DNA from: a virus
Strand: one strand, 5' to 3'
Virus record (IMG/VR): IMGVR_UViG_3300034355_000065
Coordinates: 1-23,868 of that record
Length of the DNA: 23,868 nt
The notes beneath the pieces were generated by a model that was not told where the DNA came from, did not search any database, and saw nothing but the letters and a program-made list of their open reading frames with translations. A program made the position numbers and the translations under genes. Numbering within the stretch: the first letter of the stretch is position 1; each line of letters starts with the position of its first letter. Shown one piece after another: positions 16,245 to 23,144 of this stretch.

Positions 16245-17186
16245 TTATTTTCTGCCGAGGTAGCCAGCGCCCAGAGTCCCGGCCATGCCGAGCAGAGAGC
16301 CAGTCATGCCTGCTTGTTCCTGCATTGCAGCGGAGGCAAGGCTTGTCGCGCCGCCGTACAGTGAGCTGTACCCAGAAATCTGTTGTCCTGCGCCAGTGGT
16401 CATAACGCCAGCTGCGCGGTTTGCGCCTGCGGAGTACTGAGCACCCGGTGCCATGGCGGAGTTAAGACCTGCGGAGCCAGCGGTTGTTGCTGCGCCATAC
16501 GCTGCAGTAGACGCTCCAGCCAGACCACGGCCAAGGCCTGTGACATCCAGCTTGCGAGCGTAGCCGAGCTGCTCAGCCTGATTGCGTGCGCCTGTAGCCG
16601 CGCCTGCGCGGGCGGAAGCCAGCGCCAAAGCGTTCTGGTTGTTCATGGCCATCGCATTGCCTGAGCCGGGGCCAACACCACGACGAGCTTGATCACGAGT
16701 GGTCATGCCCTGCGCCACACCGAATGCACGCGAAACGTCTGCTGCAGCCTGCGAGGCCAGCTGCTCACGATAAGCCTCAGTGTCGAAATCTTGAACTTGA
16801 CGAACCAGACCCTGCTCAAGCGGGCGGAATGTACCAGTCTGGTAGTCGTAATAGTCACGACCCTGACGCATTTGCTCATCCTGCGCCGCAACCTGCGAGG
16901 CAGAAACTTTCTCAGCCAGCGGCTTCATCTCAGCGTATTGCTGTTTCTCAAATGCCAGTTGATCTTGACCTAGCTTGTACGATAAATCGGCAGCGTAGTC
17001 GGATGACGCGGCCAAACCAGCAGCGGCGCGTCCCTGTGCAGCCTGAGCTTCAGCGGCGTTTTCACGACCGGACTGCATCATCATTCCAGCGCCGACACCG
17101 GCGACGCCAGCACCAACCAAAGCAGCGCCCGTAAGACCTGCAGCAAGACCGCCACCGACAGCAATTGCACCAACAACAGCACTCAT
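16245..17186 (-). CDS. Putative internal virion protein with N-terminal glycine-zipper segment
   Basis: A 313-residue protein, first of three consecutive predicted ejection proteins (T7 gp14 slot). Residues about 4-38 form a hydrophobic Gly/Ala/Val stretch with GxxxG-type spacing, able to cross or insert into a membrane. This is followed by a Gln/Ala/Glu-rich helical region (about 42-160) and a Gly/Ala/Ser-rich C-terminal half. T7 gp14-type proteins form an outer-membrane channel after ejection, and an N-terminal glycine zipper with an Ala-rich body agrees. No enzyme motif is seen. The gene begins 2 bases after the SET-domain gene ends and runs to within 11 bases of the next, so all are one operon. 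Confidence 0.65.
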   Translation of the reverse strand: MSAVVGAIAVGGGLAAGLTGAALVGAGVAGVGAGMMMQSGRENAAEAQAAQGRAAAGLAASSDYAADLSYKLGQDQLAFEKQQYAEMKPLAEKVSASQVAAQDEQMRQGRDYYDYQTGTFRPLEQGLVRQVQDFDTEAYREQLASQAAADVSRAFGVAQGMTTRDQARRGVGPGSGNAMAMNNQNALALASARAGAATGARNQAEQLGYARKLDVTGLGRGLAGASTAAYGAATTAGSAGLNSAMAPGAQYSAGANRAAGVMTTGAGQQISGYSSLYGGATSLASAAMQEQAGMTGSLLGMAGTLGAGYLGRK

Positions 17187-17188
17187 AA

Positions 17189-18067
17189 TCAGCTCCCCAA
17201 CCCTTGGATAAGGGTCAATGTATCACCGTAATTGGTGGTAAGTTCCTCGTCAGGCTCAATCTCGCGGCCTGCTACAAGCCACAGCGCACCACCGACGACA
17301 GCAAAATTGCAGTTAGGCGTGGGCGAATGGTTGGAATACCTGCCAGCCAGAGACCGTTTGCCGTCTACAAGCGCGACGCAGATTTTCTCATCTGCGCTGA
17401 ACCCGCGCAAGGAAAACAAGCCTGATCCTTCAATAGCCGACTCGCGCACCTCAACGCCGTCAAGTGGAGTTCTGTCCAGCGTAGACTCGTCGACGGATAC
17501 GGTACGTACGGTCTCTTCGTCCAACCCAAACGCAGCAATGGTGTCTTTAAAGCTGGCGTGGGCGACAAGTTTCTCGTATTCAGCGAATGTGTTCACTGTG
17601 ATGGCATCAATGATCTGGTCAGGCTCAAGGCCCAAGTCAGGGTGCACATTGATCCAGATCGAATCTTCGTTGGCGTACGCTAACTTCTTCGTGCCAGCGG
17701 GGGACGAAAACATGGCCGGAGCCTTGATACGCTTAGGTCCGTCTGCCGTCATGAATGTGAGGTCGCCCTGCATGCAGATGTTCAAGTGCTCAGTCATGTG
17801 CAGCTTGCCCACCAGCAAAGTCCCCTTGGGGATAAACAGTTCGCGGGCGTAGACGCCGCCAGAGAATACGTTGCGCACGGGCGTGTCAACTTGTGGCTGC
17901 TGCAGCATAAGCGCCTGCAAGGCGTCGATCTTGTTGCGCAGCTTGGCCTCGCGGATGACCAGCTCTGGGCCGTTGATCGGCTCGAACAAGTCAATGGGGA
18001 ATCCTTCCGGCACCCCATCAGGGTAGCAGGAGTCCACTGCCGACTGCTCTACGAGTTCAAGTTCCAT
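17189..18067 (-). CDS. Cupin-like/SET-domain fusion, predicted protein-lysine methyltransferase
   Basis: A 292-residue protein with two parts. Residues about 69-143 look like a single cupin barrel: a G...H90-x3-H94...G101 first motif and a PAG turn at 123-125, with some usual metal ligands not evident. Residues about 204-282 carry a compact SET domain: GSGLF (214-218), the NHS-x-x-PNC block (246-253) that binds S-adenosylmethionine and shapes the knot, and EELTTNYG with the catalytic-type Y280. SET enzymes transfer methyl groups from S-adenosylmethionine to protein lysines. The ATG at 18067 is preferred over a TTG at 18124, which would overlap the previous gene; no strong Shine-Dalgarno is seen. 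Location among nozzle and ejection genes suggests a virion, chaperone-like or host target (inference). Confidence 0.78.
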   Translation of the reverse strand: MELELVEQSAVDSCYPDGVPEGFPIDLFEPINGPELVIREAKLRNKIDALQALMLQQPQVDTPVRNVFSGGVYARELFIPKGTLLVGKLHMTEHLNICMQGDLTFMTADGPKRIKAPAMFSSPAGTKKLAYANEDSIWINVHPDLGLEPDQIIDAITVNTFAEYEKLVAHASFKDTIAAFGLDEETVRTVSVDESTLDRTPLDGVEVRESAIEGSGLFSLRGFSADEKICVALVDGKRSLAGRYSNHSPTPNCNFAVVGGALWLVAGREIEPDEELTTNYGDTLTLIQGLGS

Positions 18068-18086
18068 GGTGCGTATTATGGCCGAT

Positions 18087-18281
18087 CTACTGCAATCTAT
18101 CCACAACGGCGTTGAGCTGGGCAATCACTTCGGCCAGCGTGGCGGTGGCAGGTAGCGGCTGAAAGCGGTTTACGTTTTTGGATTGAGCCGTGATGGCGTC
18201 CAAGTTCTGCTTGATAGACGACAGCGCCCGATCCAAGTCGGGCTTGCCGGTCATAACAGATGGGATAGCGGCTTTGGTCAT
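18087..18281 (-). CDS. Small helical protein of the tail operon, unknown function
   Basis: A 64-residue protein whose start overlaps the nozzle-protein stop as ATGA. After a short N-terminus comes a helix (about 14-32, LDRALSSIKQNLDAIT), a Pro-containing linker (LPATATL) and a second helix to the end. It lacks Cys and membrane segments. Similar small proteins sit beside tail genes in other environmental phages in my memory, without known function. A tail assembly or partner role for the adjacent cupin-SET protein is possible but unproven. Confidence 0.7.
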   Translation of the reverse strand: MTKAAIPSVMTGKPDLDRALSSIKQNLDAITAQSKNVNRFQPLPATATLAEVIAQLNAVVDRLQ

Positions 18282-20296
18282 CAGGATGCCTGCGCAAGTT
18301 CTGTAATAGACGTTGCAACAGCAACGGAGTACGTCTTGACGGACGCGTTCAGGCCCACGTTATAGACCTCACTCAGATACCCTGAAGGCAGTCGGAACGG
18401 CTTAGACGAGGTCACGTTCTTTGTGAACACAGGGGTGTTGTTGGAATACAACGTGAACTGGACGCGCTTGGCGGTGTTGAGTTCCACCGGCACAATGTTA
18501 CTGCCGTTGATCTCTAGGCTAAGCAGTTCTGCTCCATTTAAGTGGCCAGCGACTGCATCAGCACCAAGCGCAATGAGCGCTTCATTCGCGGTAATTTGGC
18601 TTGTGTCCACCGGTACTGCACTACCAAAATCGGCGTGTACCTGAGCAACAGACATGTTGACAGGTGCTGGCAGCTGCATGGTGCTACTTAGCCAATCGCT
18701 TTCGTATGCGCGTCCAGCATTGACATCCCACTCGTACAGTATCTCACCTTTGGCGACATACAACTTACCATCATATTCGTTGCGGTACAGTGCATTGAGA
18801 GACTCTTCAACCTCTACAACGCTATCCGGCTCGCCGAGGTCAAGGACCAGCGTCCTGCTGTTGGTACCTGTTGTGTATGTGGCGAAATACTGCCCGTCGT
18901 GGAACGCTGCGGTGAAGGATGCAGGGTTAAGCTGCGACCACTCTTCTTCGCGGTACAACTTGCTGGTGACGCGGTTAACAGCGCCGGGGGACACAGCCCA
19001 AAGCCCGTCGAAACTAGGGTAGATAGCCTCGCCGCCGAGATCAACTACGCCGCGAGCAGACACACAGGGGGCGTATGTCTCCAGAGTCGTGGCTGACATG
19101 GCTTCTGGATCGGAGCCAGTGAACAGGATAGGGAACGTCTGCGTCAGGACAATGACCGAGTTGCTTGCAGCGACAGCAGCAACGCCAACGCCAGAGAACG
19201 CGTAGCGGTTGCGGATAGGCCACGAGTACGGCATGTACGGGTCACTGAAACACAGCTCGTTACCGGCAAGGCCAGCCAAACAGCCGTTGGGTAGGCTGAC
19301 CAGACTCACTAGGTTTTTTGGCGGGGTAGACGAGTCAGCGGTTGGCAGTATTTCGCCAAGGTCCGCAGCAACCACGCTATCTGCAAATGATGTTGCGCTT
19401 GTGTTTGTCTCACCCACGAACAGAAAATCACCGGACGTGCCGACTGTGCGATACACGCGGTACTTGTAGTTTGCAGTGTCGTATGTGGCCACACGAGCCA
19501 CAGTACCGCCGCTTGTGTATGTCTGCGCCGTAGTGAGCGCGACGCTCAGTTTGTTGGCTGCAGGCTCAACACTTACGATCCTGAAAGTCCCATTAAGGGA
19601 GGTCATGCCTACGACACCAGAAATCGTGATCTGCTCGTACTGCTCAAAGGTAAACCCTGTGGCTGTGATGGTCACAGTGACAATGCCCGGAGATGTCGTG
19701 GCCGCAGTGCTAACAGAGTACGAGTTGGCTGGCTTAGCTGGCAGTGTTGCAATTGTCCATGTGCCGTCTGCATAGCCAGTCACACTGTCTGACGGGGGGC
19801 TGGGGGGTGACTCTTGCCCAAAGTTGTCTACAAACGTAACCGCGTAGGAACGCGTCTCTGTACTACCGGAGCCGCCAGCAACTGTGGGGTTGCTTGGCGC
19901 AGCTACAGGTGGACGAATGCCGAGAGCCAAAAAAGCCGTAGGGTATGGAACGCTTTGAACCGCCAAAGCGTAAGTCGACATCCTAGGTGAAAAAGATTCG
20001 CTGGCGAAGAAGAAACGGCCATACACATCGTTGGCATTCGGTGATGGCGCTACGCTAACGACTTCTGGCCACGTGAGCCAGTTATCCAAGTAGCCGCCAT
20101 TGATAAATGCGCGGTAGCGATAGACCGTGCCGATGCTTAAATTAGCGTCGTAGACCTGCCCAAGACCAGCAAGTGGGTCGAGTCGCCCGGATGTGATCTT
20201 GCAGTTCAGCGCCCGCACGGCTTGGTTGGGTTGCAGTAGGCGATCGCTCACCCGAGGAATTTGACCTCTGAATGCTTTGATGTTTACTACTGTCAT
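18281..20296 (-). CDS. Tail nozzle / tubular protein B, T7 gp12-like
   Basis: A 671-residue beta-rich protein with the opening typical of phage nozzle proteins (AFRGQIPRVSDRLLQPNQA, with KITSGRLDPLAG shortly after). A fibronectin-like domain around 148-295 (YAVTFVDNFGQESPPS ... YKYRVYRT ... FLFVGE) appears to be interrupted by a bead at about 193-269 that resembles FCCH-type virion domains (ISGVVGMTSLNGTF). Propeller-like strands follow to about 520, then a C-terminal domain. T7 gp12 forms the lower tail and fibre attachment site. The ATG at 20296 is chosen because GGAG lies eight bases upstream and the conserved N-terminus starts there; an upstream in-frame start at 20380 would run into the previous gene. 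Its stop overlaps the next start. Confidence 0.82.
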   Translation of the reverse strand: MTVVNIKAFRGQIPRVSDRLLQPNQAVRALNCKITSGRLDPLAGLGQVYDANLSIGTVYRYRAFINGGYLDNWLTWPEVVSVAPSPNANDVYGRFFFASESFSPRMSTYALAVQSVPYPTAFLALGIRPPVAAPSNPTVAGGSGSTETRSYAVTFVDNFGQESPPSPPSDSVTGYADGTWTIATLPAKPANSYSVSTAATTSPGIVTVTITATGFTFEQYEQITISGVVGMTSLNGTFRIVSVEPAANKLSVALTTAQTYTSGGTVARVATYDTANYKYRVYRTVGTSGDFLFVGETNTSATSFADSVVAADLGEILPTADSSTPPKNLVSLVSLPNGCLAGLAGNELCFSDPYMPYSWPIRNRYAFSGVGVAAVAASNSVIVLTQTFPILFTGSDPEAMSATTLETYAPCVSARGVVDLGGEAIYPSFDGLWAVSPGAVNRVTSKLYREEEWSQLNPASFTAAFHDGQYFATYTTGTNSRTLVLDLGEPDSVVEVEESLNALYRNEYDGKLYVAKGEILYEWDVNAGRAYESDWLSSTMQLPAPVNMSVAQVHADFGSAVPVDTSQITANEALIALGADAVAGHLNGAELLSLEINGSNIVPVELNTAKRVQFTLYSNNTPVFTKNVTSSKPFRLPSGYLSEVYNVGLNASVKTYSVAVATSITELAQAS

Positions 20297-20312
20297 GCGC
20301 GGGCTCCGTAAT

Positions 20313-20840
20313 CTATGAAACTGGAATGCCGCTGCTGACTCGCTCTTGGCACTTGCCACATGACCCGCACGGGACGACATGGATGCAGGAGTGAACCAGC
20401 GGACGGAGTTCTTGTGGGATCACTTCCCAGCTTTCGGCTTTGGAAAGGTGACTCAATGGAGAAAGCAGGGGCACGCCCGGGTGCGCCACCTTCCACGATT
20501 CAACGATCCGATCAAACTCGACCGCCATGTGTGGCTTGATGTCGTCCTTATTGCGACCCCACCAAACCTCCTTGGTATTCGTGAAGGTTGAAACCCATAA
20601 CGAGGCGATTCTCGAAAGCGCCCACATTTGCACTGGTCTGATTCCCGCAGGCAGCTTGAACGAGGCAATCTCCACCTTCATGCCGTAGTGAGCGGCCAGC
20701 TTCAATGCTTTCTCGCGCACGAAGAAAACAACATCTGGCCCGTGAAACGGCTCAACCATCAGCAGGGTGTCCCCCTTGTTGGCAAGCGGCAGGAGTGCGG
20801 CACTTTCCACGCCGCCGCTGAACAGAATGATTCTGGTCAT
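20313..20840 (-). CDS. QueC-like ATP pyrophosphatase (7-cyano-7-deazaguanine synthase family)
   Basis: A 175-residue protein, shorter than usual QueC (about 220-230). The N-terminal PP-loop reads SGGVES (8-13) where family members have SGGxDS, so Asp is replaced by Glu. GRNKDD (95-100) and SPLSHLSKAE (127-136) match QueC-type blocks. The C-terminus has C152, C158, C161 and C164, matching the zinc-binding quartet. QueC converts CDG to preQ0, a precursor of queuosine and of 7-deazaguanine DNA modifications used by some phages against restriction. No QueD, QueE, FolE or DNA transglycosylase gene is in the window, so preQ0 synthesis would need the host or distant genes. The start overlaps the DUF4376 stop as ATGA. 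Another adenylating or amidating reaction is possible. Confidence 0.75.
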   Translation of the reverse strand: MTRIILFSGGVESAALLPLANKGDTLLMVEPFHGPDVVFFVREKALKLAAHYGMKVEIASFKLPAGIRPVQMWALSRIASLWVSTFTNTKEVWWGRNKDDIKPHMAVEFDRIVESWKVAHPGVPLLSPLSHLSKAESWEVIPQELRPLVHSCIHVVPCGSCGKCQERVSSGIPVS

Positions 20841-21451
20841 TGCGGAAGAATAATGTTGCCCACTTCTTCAATGGTCGTCGCGCCAGAAACCAACTGGCTG
20901 TACGTCTTTTCCATCTGGTAGCAGGCCTGCACATGATCGAAGACTGCCCTTGACATGGCAGTGAGCATCTCGACAGTGAGCGTGATCCACTGACCATCTG
21001 CTGCCTTCCAATCCAAGGTTGCGGAGAAGTTGTCCTTCATCCCCACAAGTGCGCCGGTAATCTTCTGTTGCGACTCTCGATCTGTTGCGATGGTCACACC
21101 CTCAAAAGTCACGCCACCGATCTCTCGGGCATAGCGCCACGCCATGATCTCGCGCAACTTCTGGGCACGCACGCTTTCAAGAGTGACCGGCTCCTCAACC
21201 GGCACCGATGGCGCGCTCCCTTGAACCCCGCCGCCTTTATGGCCTACTACCGGAGGCACGACCACCATGTCCTTCTCCAGCCAAATCCAAACAGGCGCAA
21301 ACTGCGAAACCACATCGTCAAGACTCTCGCCTTGATACGGAAGCCGCGCCCCAACGTGCAAGGGCGTTCTGCCCTCCGATGTGTAAACGATCTCCATGCA
21401 ACGATTTGGCTCGTCTACATTGACGATCTCGTAACTGTATTCAATGCTCAT
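20837..21451 (-). CDS. DUF4376-domain protein, probable tail-fibre assembly protein
   Basis: A 204-residue protein. The N-terminal 70 residues are beta-rich, followed by a Gly/Pro linker. The C-terminal part, about 94-185, matches the DUF4376 style: KLREIMAWRYARE, GVTFEGVTIATDRESQQKI, a W-containing turn and a helix ending HVQACY. In phages this domain lies directly downstream of tail fibre genes and is thought to act in fibre assembly, as here after the glycine-rich fibre. The ATG at 21451 is chosen over an upstream in-frame start (21487): AGGAG lies about eight bases before it, and it overlaps the fibre stop as ATGA. Confidence 0.8.
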   Translation of the reverse strand: MSIEYSYEIVNVDEPNRCMEIVYTSEGRTPLHVGARLPYQGESLDDVVSQFAPVWIWLEKDMVVVPPVVGHKGGGVQGSAPSVPVEEPVTLESVRAQKLREIMAWRYAREIGGVTFEGVTIATDRESQQKITGALVGMKDNFSATLDWKAADGQWITLTVEMLTAMSRAVFDHVQACYQMEKTYSQLVSGATTIEEVGNIILPQ

Positions 21452-22386
21452 GTGAGTGCTCCTAAACGGGTGCCTGTTGCAGCCCAAGTAATGTTTGAAT
21501 TTCCGCTGACGGCATAGCCAGAGCCGCCGCCACCGCCGCTGGAAGCGCCGCCTGCACCACCGGCAGCTCCAGATGAGCCCCAGCCACCGCCTGCGCCGCC
21601 CAAACCTGCGCCGCCAGAGCGGGTGCCGCCAGCGCCATTGGTTGACACGGTGCCGGTGCCACCTGCGCCGCCATTGACGATGCTTCCGTTGGAACCGGAT
21701 GCGGTGCCACCAGAGCCGCCCGAAGAGTTCGCAGCATTGGAAGATCGACCACCGCCACCGCCACCGCCACCGTATGCGTTTGTATAGTTAGAGTCGCCAA
21801 ACGAAATGGATTCGAAGTAACCGCCACCACCTCCGCCGCCACCGCCACCGCCAGCAATGGTTCCGTTGTTGGTAATTGCGGTAGCAACGGATACGGATAA
21901 CGCGCCGCCGCCTGCGGAGCCAGCAACGCCGGGAGACGCACTGCCCGGATAGTATGAATCTGCCACCACGGCAGGGGTGGATGCTGCCCCGCCTGCGCCA
22001 CCATTGCCGCCTCTACCAACGATGAAGCCGTTGTTGATAAGCTGAACACCACCGGGGAATGAGCCATTGATCGTCAATGCGGGTGTGCCCGTGGCGTTGC
22101 TGCTGACGTAGATGCCTGAGTTGATCGTGGCAACCACTTTGGTTGACTGATTCCAGCCAGCGTTGACCGCCAGCGTCCGCAAGTTAGCGTTGGTCTGGTT
22201 GCTCGCAATCGTGAATGCGAACTGGTTGGCCTTGCCGTAGAAGTTGCTCATCGAGATTGCGCCCGAAGCAACACCGGCCAGATTTCGATAAGAAGTTTGA
22301 CCCAAAGAGGCTTGCGTTGTTCCAGAAACACCCAACTCCACGTTGATGTTGTTGAACGAAATTGCACCTGATGCTGGTAGCGTCAT
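21448..22386 (-). CDS. Glycine-rich tail fibre / adhesin protein
   Basis: A 312-residue protein. The N-terminal part (about 1-52) has the repeat-like phage fibre motif ASGAISFNNIN...SGAISMSNFYGK. A beta-rich middle (55-115) follows. From about 120 to 292 the chain is extremely Gly-rich, with runs of eight or more Gly broken by Ala, Ser and Asn and by short aromatic-containing loops. Such composition is seen in the polyglycine-II sandwich of T-even-like gp38 adhesins, where loops at the tip bind receptors. It lies directly before a DUF4376 assembly protein and after another fibre gene. Receptor binding is inferred; no enzymatic motif is present. Confidence 0.75.
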   Translation of the reverse strand: MTLPASGAISFNNINVELGVSGTTQASLGQTSYRNLAGVASGAISMSNFYGKANQFAFTIASNQTNANLRTLAVNAGWNQSTKVVATINSGIYVSSNATGTPALTINGSFPGGVQLINNGFIVGRGGNGGAGGAASTPAVVADSYYPGSASPGVAGSAGGGALSVSVATAITNNGTIAGGGGGGGGGGGYFESISFGDSNYTNAYGGGGGGGGRSSNAANSSGGSGGTASGSNGSIVNGGAGGTGTVSTNGAGGTRSGGAGLGGAGGGWGSSGAAGGAGGASSGGGGGSGYAVSGNSNITWAATGTRLGALT

Positions 22387-22395
22387 GTGATCTCC

Positions 22396-23085
22396 TTACG
22401 GTGTGCTGTAGGCTGTGATGTCAGCCAAGGCCACAAAATTGCCACTGGAATCCAACGAAGCGATCTTAGTTGTACCATACTTAAAATACAGTTTACCGCT
22501 CTCTTGCACGACTGAAAAGTTTGCAGTTGCCAAAGAACCTGCGCTGCCCGAGGCGTTGCCTGTGACGTTGCCTGTGACGTTGCCTGTGACGTTGCCTGTG
22601 ACATTACCTGTGACATTACCTGTGACATTACCTGTGACGTTTCCAGTGACATCGCCTGTTAAATCACCAGTGACATCGCCAATGACATCACCTGTTATAG
22701 CTTGTGAGAACGTATTGGTTCCGGTAAAGGTGTTGTTGCTCGCGATCAAACCAACAGAAGTCTCAACATCCAAAGCTGTAAGGCGCAATCCGACAACCGT
22801 ACCAGTGCTGAACGCTTTAGCCGTAGTACCTTCCTGAGCCCGCAAGACGTTAGATAAAATACCGGAGCCAGCTGTGCGCGTGCGGACGTATATGATCTCC
22901 ACTGCGCCCGTGGAGTCCTGAAGCGTGACCTTGAACCAGTTGGTTGCTGCGGGTACTGTCCCAGTACCAGTGTTGGCCGTAGGGAACAAATCTGCCTTGG
23001 ACGACTCAACCACCATGGAGGTAGCAGTATCCGTAATACTGGCTGTGAGCAGCGCTCTGGCGTTGTTCGTAAAAAGTTGAGGCAT
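22396..23085 (-). CDS. Tail fibre-like protein with GNVT tetrapeptide repeats
   Basis: A 229-residue protein. The N-terminal domain (about 1-105) starts with FTNNARALLTASITDTATSM, a recurrent opening of phage tail and fibre proteins, and is beta-rich. After a short linker come about twelve tetrapeptide units (G-D/N-V-T) at roughly 131-178, predicted to form an extended rod. The C-terminus (KLYFKYGTTKIASLDSSGNF) resembles a short fibre-end domain. GGAG at 23095-23092 precedes the ATG with six bases spacing, and a probable sigma70 promoter sits in the 59-base gap to the endolysin. It probably links the tail to the glycine-rich fibre that follows (inference). Confidence 0.75.
   Translation of the reverse strand: MPQLFTNNARALLTASITDTATSMVVESSKADLFPTANTGTGTVPAATNWFKVTLQDSTGAVEIIYVRTRTAGSGILSNVLRAQEGTTAKAFSTGTVVGLRLTALDVETSVGLIASNNTFTGTNTFSQAITGDVIGDVTGDLTGDVTGNVTGNVTGNVTGNVTGNVTGNVTGNVTGNASGSAGSLATANFSVVQESGKLYFKYGTTKIASLDSSGNFVALADITAYSTP
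22561..22692 (-). repeat. 12-bp tandem repeat array, about 11 units
   Basis: Consecutive 12-mers on the + strand: three copies of TGTGACGTTGCC, three of TGTGACATTACC, one TGTGACGTTTCC, then four increasingly diverged units. Each unit encodes G-N-V-T or G-D-V-T in the tail-fibre gene. The array is homogeneous at the gene's 3' side and degenerate at the 5' side. Confidence 0.95.
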
Positions 23086-23111
23086 CGCCTACTCCTTATG
23101 TGCTGGGCACT

Positions 23112-23140
23112 ATTGTACTTGGCATAGCGCTACGCGCCAA
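23112..23140 (-). promoter_or_regulatory. Candidate sigma70-type promoter for the tail-fibre and virion operon
   Basis: On the - strand, TTGGCG (23140-23135, four of six consensus bases) and TACAAT (23117-23112, five of six) are separated by exactly 17 bases. It lies in the longest non-coding gap of this arm, between endolysin stop (23145) and fibre start (23085). A start of transcription near 23105 would give a leader of about 20 bases with the GGAG ribosome site. Confidence 0.5.
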
Positions 23141-23144
23141 TAGC

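Noticed and set aside
15112-16263. + strand frame of 383 codons
   Set aside because: Antisense to the 580-aa internal virion protein gene; Cys/Leu-rich shadow with no neighbours in the same direction.
18068-18124. TTG at 18124 as start of the cupin-SET gene (311 aa)
   Set aside because: It would overlap the 64-aa gene by 38 bases and add an unlikely Ser/Ile-rich leader. The ATG at 18067 starts just after that gene's stop.
20313-20840. Complete queuosine or 7-deazaguanine pathway
   Set aside because: Only the QueC-like gene is present in the window; no QueD, QueE, FolE, QueF or DNA transglycosylase was found.
22561-22692. CRISPR-like array
   Set aside because: The repeats are 12 bp, contiguous, without spacers, and encode a tetrapeptide repeat in a tail fibre.
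21448-23085. Diversity-generating retroelement acting on the tail fibre
   Set aside because: No reverse transcriptase gene and no template/variable repeat pair was seen in the window; the internal repeats are short and in tandem.
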